From positions 114,079 to 178,078 of the forward strand of contig QPMI01000641.1 of NCBI GenBank assembly GCA_004431415.1: a stretch of 64,000 nucleotides of DNA, written 5' to 3'. This DNA comes from Cyanophora paradoxa (lineage: Eukaryota > Glaucocystophyceae > Cyanophorales > Cyanophoraceae). A program made the position numbers and the translations under genes. Positions within the stretch are counted from its first letter, which is position 1. Each line of letters starts with the position of its first letter. Positions 29,708 to 37,312 of this stretch are shown here, piece by piece. The notes under the pieces were generated by a model, which saw only the letters and a program-made list of their open reading frames with translations, did no database searches and was not told the DNA's origin.

Positions 29708-30448
29708 ATGGATGAGTCTCAAGAGCTCGCAAAGTTCCAGCCTAGCGATATGAGGGTCCCATTCAAAGCCCTGTTTATTTCAAAGTCTAATAGCGGCAAA
29801 TCCTTCTATTGCACAAAGCATTTACTTAGACTGCTTTATCCGAAGATTAATCGAGTCGTTGTGTTTACCGCCACCAAATTCAACGGCGAGTATTCTGCAA
29901 TAACAAATGAGCTTTATGACGATTTTCAGCCATCTATCGTTGCAGAAATCATTGATTCACAGCGAAATTTGATTGAAAACAAAAAGAAAGCGCCGCAGAT
30001 ATTGCTAGTCTTAGATGATCTTGTTGCCGCCTCTGAAACAGTGGATCTGCGAAATAGCAAGGCTGTAAATCGACTTTTTACGCAGGGTCGCCATTTTAAT
30101 ATAAGTACAATTCTAATGACGCAAAAACTAACAGCTTTGAGTCAATCTATAAGATCGAACTCCGACTATTGTTTTTTCTTCAGTTACTCTAATCATACTG
30201 AACTCGAGGCCATTTATAGAGAATTTAGCCATCTCCCAAAAGAAGAATTTATAGCTTTATTTGAAACCTGGGCGCACGATTATCAGTGCCTAGTCCTTGA
30301 TGGGACCAAGTACGATACGGCCTGGTACGTTGATAAAGCTGTTGAAGATAAGAGTTTTCGTTTCTCTAAATGGCTAAGACAAGAAGAAGAGTCTAAGAAA
30401 GAATCGCCTGTTATCCCTAAAAAGAAGCGTTTTAAAATCTTAGCTTAA
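29708..30448 (+). CDS. A32-type genome packaging ATPase of element C
   Basis: 246 aa from the ATG at 29708. FtsK/HerA-type packaging ATPase that should pump DNA into the capsid. P-loop SKSNSGKS at residues 25-32, Walker B ILLVLDDL near residue 100, sensor-like STILMTQKL near 138. The C-terminal tail is basic (KKKRFKIL) and may bind DNA. Homologous to the ATPases of A (47280-48032) and B (43764-44522) but clearly more distant from them than they are from each other. Confidence 0.88.
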   Translation: MDESQELAKFQPSDMRVPFKALFISKSNSGKSFYCTKHLLRLLYPKINRVVVFTATKFNGEYSAITNELYDDFQPSIVAEIIDSQRNLIENKKKAPQILLVLDDLVAASETVDLRNSKAVNRLFTQGRHFNISTILMTQKLTALSQSIRSNSDYCFFFSYSNHTELEAIYREFSHLPKEEFIALFETWAHDYQCLVLDGTKYDTAWYVDKAVEDKSFRFSKWLRQEEESKKESPVIPKKKRFKILA

Positions 30449-30457
30449 GAACAGAAG

Positions 30458-31096
30458 ATGGGCAGAGGCATTCCTAAAAAGGGTTATCGCGAACGACGCA
30501 AGATTAATCCTATAGAGCCAAATGCTCCACTGATTGAAAGCGGCTCAACTGAGGGCGCAGCTGTTGCTGATCCTAGCGGTGAGCTAGCTAGTGACCCCCG
30601 TCTAAATGCACCTGTAGCTAAAACGATTGCCTCCGCAGCTGCTAATGCCAGTGCGGTTGACGACCGCCACGCCCAGGCTAAAATCGTTACTGAAATTCAG
30701 TCCGATATCGATGAGGATGCAGCCCGGATCATTCGTGCGATGGCGTCTGAACCGAGATACTCCGGTCCAAAAATCAAGACAGCAACAGTATCAAAGAGTC
30801 AGATCGAGGAACTAACAGCTAAATTGCGAGATCTCGAGGCTCGATCGGCTAATATCGAATCGTATGTAAAAGAGAAGCAAGAGAGAGCGAAGATCCGCGA
30901 GATGTTGCGCAGCGAGATGTTTAAACATAGACCTATGGACGTACCAGATTTACGCTATCTCAAAAACGAAAAAGAGAAGGCTTCACAAGCTCTCGATGAC
31001 GCTGCTGTAAAGCCCGCAACGCCTTATGTGTCTGAAGCGAATTCTACAAGCTCACAGATGAAGGGAGCTCTGGGTGGACGGCGGATTCGGTTGTGA
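30458..31096 (+). CDS. Hypothetical protein with basic N-terminus and coiled coil
   Basis: 212 aa, not recognised. Basic start (MGRGIPKKGYRERRK), a low-complexity Ala/Asp/Ser region, then a helical coiled-coil segment around residues 110-160 (SQIEELTAKLRDLEARSANI, YVKEKQERAKIREM), and a short basic end GGRRIRL. It begins 9 bp after the ATPase stop, so the two are probably co-transcribed. In layout it is like the unrecognised gene of A and B, which also has basic ends. A virion core or scaffold role is possible. Confidence 0.5.
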   Translation: MGRGIPKKGYRERRKINPIEPNAPLIESGSTEGAAVADPSGELASDPRLNAPVAKTIASAAANASAVDDRHAQAKIVTEIQSDIDEDAARIIRAMASEPRYSGPKIKTATVSKSQIEELTAKLRDLEARSANIESYVKEKQERAKIREMLRSEMFKHRPMDVPDLRYLKNEKEKASQALDDAAVKPATPYVSEANSTSSQMKGALGGRRIRL

Positions 31097-31607
31097 AATT
31101 CAGACGCAGAAATGGACGGTCCTCGGCGGAAGTTTGATCAAGGGCATAGGTGTCTCTGGCTTTAGCAGCGGCTTCAGCAGTGGTAAAGTAGCCGATCGAC
31201 TTTTGGCGCCCATTCATCTTACAATACGCCTGCCATTTACCACGCTGCTGATGGAACGATACACCAATGAAACCGCTGGTGTTATTGCGCTGCTGGCCAC
31301 GGTTTAGAGTCTGCTGCCGCTTTGTTGCCAGTCGAAGATTTTCGCGACGATTATCTTTTGGATCGTTGTTGATATGATCGATAGTTAAACCGTTTTCGAG
31401 TTCGCCGCTGATGAAGTTATGCAACAACACGGTCTTTCTGTTGATCGTGGTTTGAGCATATCCAAAATTATGTAAACTCCAGCGGAATCCAAGCACGCGC
31501 TGAGCATCATCCTGTGAAACAAGAGCATAAGCAACGATGACTCGACGATGATTGCGAATTCCACCAAGCGGTATCGCTACAGCGCCTTCTGGAATTGTGA
31601 CCTCCAT
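31044..31607 (-). CDS. HNH endonuclease with AP2-like DNA-binding domain
   Basis: 187 aa. HNH_3-type core: LLHNFISGELENGLTIDHIN then NDPKDNRRENLRLATKRQQ (His-Asp-His-Asn pattern intact). An AP2-like module follows: NTSGFIGVSFHQQRGKWQAY, then GYFTTAEAAAKARDTYA. This domain pair is common in homing endonucleases of phages and algal viruses. No intron or intein surrounds it, so it is free-standing. The 3' end overlaps the convergent coiled-coil gene by 53 bp. Confidence 0.88.
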   Translation of the reverse strand: MEVTIPEGAVAIPLGGIRNHRRVIVAYALVSQDDAQRVLGFRWSLHNFGYAQTTINRKTVLLHNFISGELENGLTIDHINNDPKDNRRENLRLATKRQQTLNRGQQRNNTSGFIGVSFHQQRGKWQAYCKMNGRQKSIGYFTTAEAAAKARDTYALDQTSAEDRPFLRLNFTTESAVHPELPSSVSL

Positions 31608-31636
31608 CTTCTTTACAATCTGAGATTGAGATCTCT

Positions 31637-31897
31637 TTAAGGCAAGTCAAAATCGGGCAAATCTGTAAGATCTTCTACAGTTGGTTTCCTCTCTCGCTCT
31701 ACATATTCAAGCATCCCGTTTACTGTTGACAGATCGTTCGATTGACATATTTCAAAAGCACGCTGCAATTGCCTCTTATCGTACTCACGCAGATGTTCCC
31801 AAGACAATAACCATTCGGCGTATTTTGGATCGGATAAAACTACTTTAAGATGAGTTTCACCTTTATACTTCCCAAATCGAATTGTTCCTGCGGGCAT
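31637..31897 (-). CDS. Small protein with exonuclease-X C-terminal-like (FGKYKG) motif
   Basis: 86 aa if started at the ATG at 31897. A longer in-frame start at 32059 would overlap the divergent gene at 32007. The core IRFGKYKGETHLKVVLSDPK, followed by YAEWLLSW, matches the short 'FGKYKG..Y..WL' module found at the C-terminus of exodeoxyribonuclease X-like proteins and in stand-alone viral proteins. Probably binds nucleic acid. The tail is acidic (DLTDLPDFDLP). Confidence 0.55.
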   Translation of the reverse strand: MPAGTIRFGKYKGETHLKVVLSDPKYAEWLLSWEHLREYDKRQLQRAFEICQSNDLSTVNGMLEYVERERKPTVEDLTDLPDFDLP

Positions 31898-32006
31898 TAT
31901 TTGAATTATATCTCGGATTTTATGTTCGAAATTTAACGCAACACAAACCTGCGATTTATGCCATAAAAAGATTTCGCACATTGTTTGTGACGAAAAACCC
32001 GCAAAC

Positions 32007-32282
32007 ATGGATGCTGAATCATCACCTAAGCGTTCTGGGCGTAAGCCAATTGTTGTCACCCCTGAAATCGCTGCGGCAAGGAAAGCAAAGCGTGCAGAAT
32101 ACCATCGCCGTCGTTACAATGAAGATCCTGATTATCGGCAACGTCATATTGAAGCCAGTTTGAAATATCAACGCAATAACAGTGAGAATCACTTAGAGGC
32201 AAATCGCCGCTATCGCAATCGAATTTACGAAAAGTTAGCGTTGCTAGAGTCCCTCCAACAATGCGTTGTTATAGCGCTGTAA
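32007..32282 (+). CDS. Small basic protein with Arg/Tyr-rich repeats
   Basis: 91 aa, not recognised. Basic and rich in Arg, Tyr and Asn (KAKRAEYHRRRYNEDPDYRQ, EANRRYRNRIYEKL). Similar in character to the 85-aa gene of B (40112-40369), which has YRYRKTEKG..YLKKYNARF. Both may be DNA-binding proteins. Convergent with the integrase gene (48-bp gap). Confidence 0.5.
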   Translation: MDAESSPKRSGRKPIVVTPEIAAARKAKRAEYHRRRYNEDPDYRQRHIEASLKYQRNNSENHLEANRRYRNRIYEKLALLESLQQCVVIAL

Positions 32283-32330
32283 TGGATGACAATTTGTAAA
32301 AAGAGGGGCACGAATGAAGCCCTTTCTTTT

Positions 32331-33518
32331 TCACGCTCGTGGGCGAAGAGTCCGTGTATTGCCAGGGGCTGAGTACGCTGCAGTTTTATTCTGGAACGAC
32401 GAATACCAGCGCGCTGTTGCACCTCCTGGGTTCAATTTCTCTTTACCTGCAGTCAATAATTGCTTTTGCAAACGCTCGAGTTTGCGCGCTTTCTCTATAT
32501 CACTCTTGTCTAGTTTCTCTCGCATCAGATTTTGCTCCTTCTTTCGTCGTTGCATAGCTCTCTGTGCTGCTCCTCCAGCACGACGTTCCTCTGAATCTGC
32601 CGCTACTTTCAATAGTCGCTGGTAGGTCACCGCTTTGTCGTAGCCCGAAAGCGTAAATTTGAGCAGCGGTCCAAAGCCACCTATCTCCATAATCGTATAG
32701 ATTTCTTTTGAATACGTCGGCTTTGAAGATTTGTCGAAACGTTTTTTCTCTAGCTGTACCCGCACGCGATCGCCTACTTTAAATTCGGCCTGTGCAAAGT
32801 AGTGCTGTTGCTCGTACGCTTCTCTCTGGTAGTCATTGCGTGCAATTGTCTCCTTCGGATTTTCTGCTGCAGCGTTCGGCGACGTACCGATCGACCTATG
32901 CTCTGATGAATTATAGTTGCGCACAAAAGCAGGCAGCTTTTCAATATATCTGTCCGTGTCGTACGCATCCATGTACTTCGCAATGATGCGCTTAAGCGTA
33001 CCATTAAATCTTTCTATTTTGCCGTTTGCTTGCGGGCGATGCGCCTCCACTGCATTATGCTTGATTCCCATACTCGCCAGCATTGCTGCTGCGGTTCCCT
33101 TAAACTCCTGATCTGTCTGAATGACGTCCGGCTTCGAGGGCAGTTCATCAATCAATTTCTTCAAACTGGCTAGCAGAGTGCTTTCCGATTTCGTCTTCAT
33201 AGGGATGCTATACGCTTTGCGCGTCGTCACATCTATTCCGTTCATAATAAATGTAATCCCTCGATTTGATCTTGCATACGGGGTGACATCAATCAAATCA
33301 ACTTCATAATACTTTTCGGGCTCCTCGTAAATAATGCTGGTGGACGGCTTTTCCTTTACAGTTTTCGCAAAACGCTGTGCCGTCGTTAATTTTGAAAGCA
33401 CGTCCTGCACTTTTGAGAGCGGCAGATTAAGCCGCTTAGCTAAACGTGCTGCAGACTGAAAACCAGTTTCAGGATCATAATAAGCTTGTTTAATTCGACT
33501 CGCTTGCTCGGTACTCAT
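32331..33518 (-). CDS. Retroviral-type (rve) integrase of element C
   Basis: 395 aa from the ATG at 33518. N-terminal helix-turn-helix-like region (GFQSAARLAKRLNLPLSKVQ), then an RNase-H-like core with a full D-D-E triad: YYEVDLIDV, DVIQTDQEF and NGKIERFNGTLKR (second Asp to Glu spacing 33). An SH3-like domain follows (FKVGDRVRVQLEKKRFDKSS) and a long basic, partly coiled C-terminal tail. Should create the 6-bp TSD flanking C. The 5' end overlaps the 3' end of the pPolB gene by 29 bp on the same strand. Confidence 0.93.
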   Translation of the reverse strand: MSTEQASRIKQAYYDPETGFQSAARLAKRLNLPLSKVQDVLSKLTTAQRFAKTVKEKPSTSIIYEEPEKYYEVDLIDVTPYARSNRGITFIMNGIDVTTRKAYSIPMKTKSESTLLASLKKLIDELPSKPDVIQTDQEFKGTAAAMLASMGIKHNAVEAHRPQANGKIERFNGTLKRIIAKYMDAYDTDRYIEKLPAFVRNYNSSEHRSIGTSPNAAAENPKETIARNDYQREAYEQQHYFAQAEFKVGDRVRVQLEKKRFDKSSKPTYSKEIYTIMEIGGFGPLLKFTLSGYDKAVTYQRLLKVAADSEERRAGGAAQRAMQRRKKEQNLMREKLDKSDIEKARKLERLQKQLLTAGKEKLNPGGATARWYSSFQNKTAAYSAPGNTRTLRPRA

Positions 33519-36500
33519 GAGGGACACTACTATAGTACTCGTCTGGAATTATCTTGCGCTTTGTATACTGCGACTTGTTGAGTTGACGCGCAAATGGTAT
33601 CTGAATAATCGAACTAAAGCCGATTCCACTGTCCCGCTGACGCCCGTTTGGCCTATAAACACGCGCTAGCTTTGATTCAATCATGCACTGAGGTTGATAT
33701 GTTGAGTCCTCCAGCATGCGTTTGTAAGCGTCAAGAGCAGTCCTGTTCGCGATGGTTTCCTTCCTTGCTTCTGTTTCGTCCGGCAGCCAGTGCTCCTGGA
33801 TCCACGATTGCGGAATCCCCTTTGCGCGTACATGCAGGTCAAGCTGTGCGTCGCTGTCACGTACAAATGAACATGTATAAAGCTTCGGCCCAATGAAGTA
33901 CGCTTCCACAATCCGCCCTTTTATATCGCAGTCAAGTTTCCCTAATTCCTGCCTGCAAATGTCCGCATCTGTTGCCGTCGCTATATCATATGCTGGCTTC
34001 ATATACCCTTTCGCCCGCAGCAGATCAGCGTATTTTCGATGGACAATCAAAGAGTCCGTATCAGTATAAAACGGCATTGCATCAATGCTCCAGTATGCGC
34101 CTATTTCAACCAGAAATCTGTCCATGATCTCCCGCGAATATGACAGAATGAATGCACCAATAAAGCACGGTTTAGTGACAGCTCTATCACGCTTGGAGTC
34201 CTCAATCTCGTACGTGACAAACATCCGCGTGTCTGACTCAATTGAAATGTCTGTGATCTGCGCTGATCGCTGAATTTCTCGAAATCGCTTGTATGATGTC
34301 ACCAGATCCGAGGTTGTGATCACAGGCCGCTGGCAATACTTACCGTAAAGGCCATTCATGGAAATCTTTGATGTTGCATACTGAGCTGTTCCCTTGCGAG
34401 ATCTAGCTTTCTGGCAGTACATCCGCTCCATGTAGGTCTTAAACATCTGATCTTTACCATCAAACAGGTATACCTCATGCACCTTCGTCACCTCGCATCC
34501 CAGTTTAATTGCACGATTAATATCGACTGACGTATACCAACCACGCTCAATTGGCTTGAGATTAGACCAGCCTAGGTTTGATTCATGCCGCGGCAGCGGA
34601 GAGAGCAGCAGATTTTGCGGAATTGTCACGTCCACGCACGCTATAAACATCAGCGAACGCTGACTCGATTGGACAAATTTGCAGAATCTGTCCAGTGCAT
34701 CGGGCGACGTAATATGCTTGTACTTACCAGTCGGAAACCAATTCTCGTACATAGCCGTCGGATACAAGCTTACAACATCCAGGTCGACTAAATAATCATC
34801 CGGGCCCGATGAGACGAATTTGCGTTTAAATGGGAGACACCGACCACCATATATTGCTTGGCGCAGCACCTGATCATCCTTGTAGGTCGGCAGCGAAATC
34901 GGATTGATCAAAGTCTGCCGATGAATCTGGAACGCCATTGCCGAAGCTGTGGTTGTTTGCGTCGTGTTCACGTTTAAGCCGTACAGATCAAAGACTGCTG
35001 TCGAATATTTAATGTAAAGCTCTGTCATTGCCTTAACGTCGTCTTCCACGTACGGCTCCCATTCAGATTTAAAACGCTCAACATCCTCCCACGTTTTAAT
35101 CTTGTTATGATCAAAATCTCCCTTTACATTCGTGCACCCGTAATCTTTGCATGCCGACTTTAGCGAGGCCTGGATGTGAAGACATGGATCAAACGTGCTG
35201 ATTTTCCCTCCCGCACCAGTCTTCCACGACATACTCTTAATTTTTCCGTTCGATCTCAGAACGTTCACGGCAGTCTCCGCTCGATTAAGCACAAGCCATT
35301 TGTAGACGAATATATAATCAAACCCAGACCCGTTGTAGAAAATCAACGTGGTATTCTCGTTGCGTTGCTCGAGCCATCGCATGAATGTCTCCAGTGTTTG
35401 CTCACCATATACAACCTCGCAAGGTGATATCTCCCCATTATCGATCGTGCAATAGCTCATAGCGTATGGAACATGCGTCTTGCTATCAGGAGCAAACGTC
35501 TCGAAATCCGCGCAGACAACGCTGTCCAACGCTGAAAATTCTGTCTCCGGTTTGCAGGGCTTGATTTGTCGCCCGATCACATTTTGCCGCCGCGTCATTT
35601 TCTGACATTCCGATGTGTGGTCCTTCCGCGGGTCGTAAGCACGCTTGCACTGATTGCAAAAGCTGCAGTTTGCTCGGTGCGTCGCCAAATCAAACATCTT
35701 TCCGCAACAAGGGCACTTCTCAAGAGACAGTGTTGCTTCGTTCTTTACGAGGAAACAATGTCCGTCTATATTGCAAAGTATCGCTCGCTTTGAAAAGCTC
35801 AGCTCAGTTCGAAAAAGCTCCTTAAACTTTGTTGCTTCCCACTCCGTCACGGTTGCATCAATCGAATAAAACCTGCAGATCGTTTCCACTGTCCTGCAAT
35901 CGAGAGATATCATTCCCTTCGCTAGTCCCATCTGCTCTCGAATAGACGTATAGGGCGCCTTCGCTAATTTTTCAATCACTGTCTTCAGACTTAAACCCCG
36001 TGGATTTAATTTTACGTACTCAAAACACTCCAGCACGCAATCATTAGCTGGTGACATCGGGCAGTACAGTTTATCTACTGTCCTGTGGTAAAACGGCAGT
36101 TTCGGGATGTTCCCCAGGGCGCCTGCCGCGTTGTCTGCAATCAACACCTCAATCGATGTTACTACCCAGAAATCATCTTCCTCGTACGACATTTGAGCTG
36201 CCATCCACTGCGCGATGCGCTCATCCAAACTCTCGGTCAAAACTCGAAGCCCGTTTTGCCCAATTTGAATCAGCTGAGTTGTGTACATTTGATTTTTTTC
36301 GAAGCGGAAGCGGATAATCACAAACCGGCCTATCATTCCCGCCACACCCAAGTGATCAAGAATGTCGATCGCTATGGTTTTTACCTCCTCCGGGTTCCAA
36401 TTTGGTGCGATCGCAAACACATGCTTATCAAACAACAAATTCGGATAGCGATGGTGTCTGTGAGAAAGCACGCCGTCTAGGACTTCTGTTACTCGAACAT

Positions 36501-36816
36501 CTTCGACTTCCTGAAATATGTTCGGAACGTCCTCTAGGATTGCCTCCTCGGCTTGAACAGCGTTTGCACGCGCTGCTGCTATTGCACCAAAATGCCCCGC
36601 TACCCTTGACTCAGGCAAACGACGAGCAGGACGAACTGTGCTCCGCAGTCGCAGCATTGTCGCAATGTATTTACGAATCGTTCCGGACCAGGTCCGTCCG
36701 CTTGTATCGGTCAGACGAAGCAGCTTGTTTCGAAAGGAGCCACGAATATATCCACGCTCATAGAGTTCGATCGCTAAATTCCTAAGCTCAGCTTTGAGTA
36801 ATGCGGTGCTTGCCAT
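33490..36816 (-). CDS. Protein-primed DNA polymerase B of element C
   Basis: 1108 aa, the normal size for Polinton pPolB. Replicates the linear element from a terminal protein. N-terminal 400 residues: a Polinton-type extension with a putative Cys/His cluster (CPCCGKMFDLATHRANCSFC). 3'-5' exonuclease motif I VCADFETFAP near residue 437, with IFYNGSGFDYIF (Exo II-like) following. Polymerase motif A DLDVVSLYPTAMY near 677, motif B KISMNGLYGKY near 817, motif C YTDTDSL near 915. All key residues look intact. It starts at the ATG at 36816, 113 bp inside the right TIR, and overlaps the integrase gene. Confidence 0.95.
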   Translation of the reverse strand: MASTALLKAELRNLAIELYERGYIRGSFRNKLLRLTDTSGRTWSGTIRKYIATMLRLRSTVRPARRLPESRVAGHFGAIAAARANAVQAEEAILEDVPNIFQEVEDVRVTEVLDGVLSHRHHRYPNLLFDKHVFAIAPNWNPEEVKTIAIDILDHLGVAGMIGRFVIIRFRFEKNQMYTTQLIQIGQNGLRVLTESLDERIAQWMAAQMSYEEDDFWVVTSIEVLIADNAAGALGNIPKLPFYHRTVDKLYCPMSPANDCVLECFEYVKLNPRGLSLKTVIEKLAKAPYTSIREQMGLAKGMISLDCRTVETICRFYSIDATVTEWEATKFKELFRTELSFSKRAILCNIDGHCFLVKNEATLSLEKCPCCGKMFDLATHRANCSFCNQCKRAYDPRKDHTSECQKMTRRQNVIGRQIKPCKPETEFSALDSVVCADFETFAPDSKTHVPYAMSYCTIDNGEISPCEVVYGEQTLETFMRWLEQRNENTTLIFYNGSGFDYIFVYKWLVLNRAETAVNVLRSNGKIKSMSWKTGAGGKISTFDPCLHIQASLKSACKDYGCTNVKGDFDHNKIKTWEDVERFKSEWEPYVEDDVKAMTELYIKYSTAVFDLYGLNVNTTQTTTASAMAFQIHRQTLINPISLPTYKDDQVLRQAIYGGRCLPFKRKFVSSGPDDYLVDLDVVSLYPTAMYENWFPTGKYKHITSPDALDRFCKFVQSSQRSLMFIACVDVTIPQNLLLSPLPRHESNLGWSNLKPIERGWYTSVDINRAIKLGCEVTKVHEVYLFDGKDQMFKTYMERMYCQKARSRKGTAQYATSKISMNGLYGKYCQRPVITTSDLVTSYKRFREIQRSAQITDISIESDTRMFVTYEIEDSKRDRAVTKPCFIGAFILSYSREIMDRFLVEIGAYWSIDAMPFYTDTDSLIVHRKYADLLRAKGYMKPAYDIATATDADICRQELGKLDCDIKGRIVEAYFIGPKLYTCSFVRDSDAQLDLHVRAKGIPQSWIQEHWLPDETEARKETIANRTALDAYKRMLEDSTYQPQCMIESKLARVYRPNGRQRDSGIGFSSIIQIPFARQLNKSQYTKRKIIPDEYYSSVPHEYRASESN

Positions 36817-36929
36817 TATACTAGGCTTTCAGAATGAATATTGGGAGGCCTATTGTTTTTGGCGTTTCAACGCATCAATCTCTGATCGATAACATAGTGT
36901 GCGTTTCCTTTATAACGTGTCCATCTCCA

Positions 36930-37306
36930 GAGGCCGCAGCAGACCGCTCTGGGGGCCCGTCCTTACGTGCGGCTATAGCTTAACGCTTTTTCCTCGTTTA
37001 GCTTCTCTGTACACATCAATTACATCTAGCTAGAGCTTAACACGTTTCCTCGTTTAGCTTCTCTGTACTCATTAATATCGCCTAGCTATAGCTTAACGCA
37101 TTTTTCTCGTTTAGCTTCTCTGTACTCGCCCTCACGCCCTCCATTCTCCATATCCATGCTTTTCCCATCAACACATCTACTTGGAGCACGTCTAAAAATC
37201 TTTCAGGGAAATTGTTGATCGATGACGCTAGAAGGGGTGGATCCCTGAAGGTAAAACCAGACTAGTCGGTGGTCTGGTTTGGGGTGGGGTCCTCCCCTTT
37301 ACAACA
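36930..37306 (-). repeat. Right terminal inverted repeat of element C (377 bp)
   Basis: Mirror of 16052-16428, ending CCTCCCCTTTACAACA. The three tandem units recur as CTCGTTTAGCTTCTCTGTAC. Followed by AATGAC. Confidence 0.95.
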
Positions 37307-37312
37307 AATGAC
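37307..37312. repeat. Right target-site duplication of element C (AATGAC)
   Basis: Second copy of 16046-16051. On the minus strand it falls within a Val-Ser-Phe coding stretch of the polymerase-helicase gene of B. Confidence 0.93.

Larger units (their letters stand above)
16052..37306. mobile_element. Element C: 21.3-kb Polinton-type virus-like element inserted in the polymerase-helicase gene of B
   Basis: 377-bp TIRs and a 6-bp TSD. It carries its own protein-primed PolB, rve integrase, MCP, two penton-family proteins and packaging ATPase, which is the hallmark set of Polintons/Mavericks and related viruses. It also has about seven fibre or adhesin genes, a patatin-like lipase, an HNH-AP2 endonuclease and small proteins. 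Its proteins are only distantly similar to those of A and B and its TIR is unrelated, so it is a separate lineage. No adenovirus-type maturation protease was found. Apart from two single-base frameshifts in the giant fibre gene, every frame is open, so the insertion looks recent. Confidence 0.93.

Noticed and set aside
37228-37306. C-terminal 26 residues of the 884-codon polymerase frame
   Set aside because: They are encoded by the TIR of element C, not by the polymerase gene.
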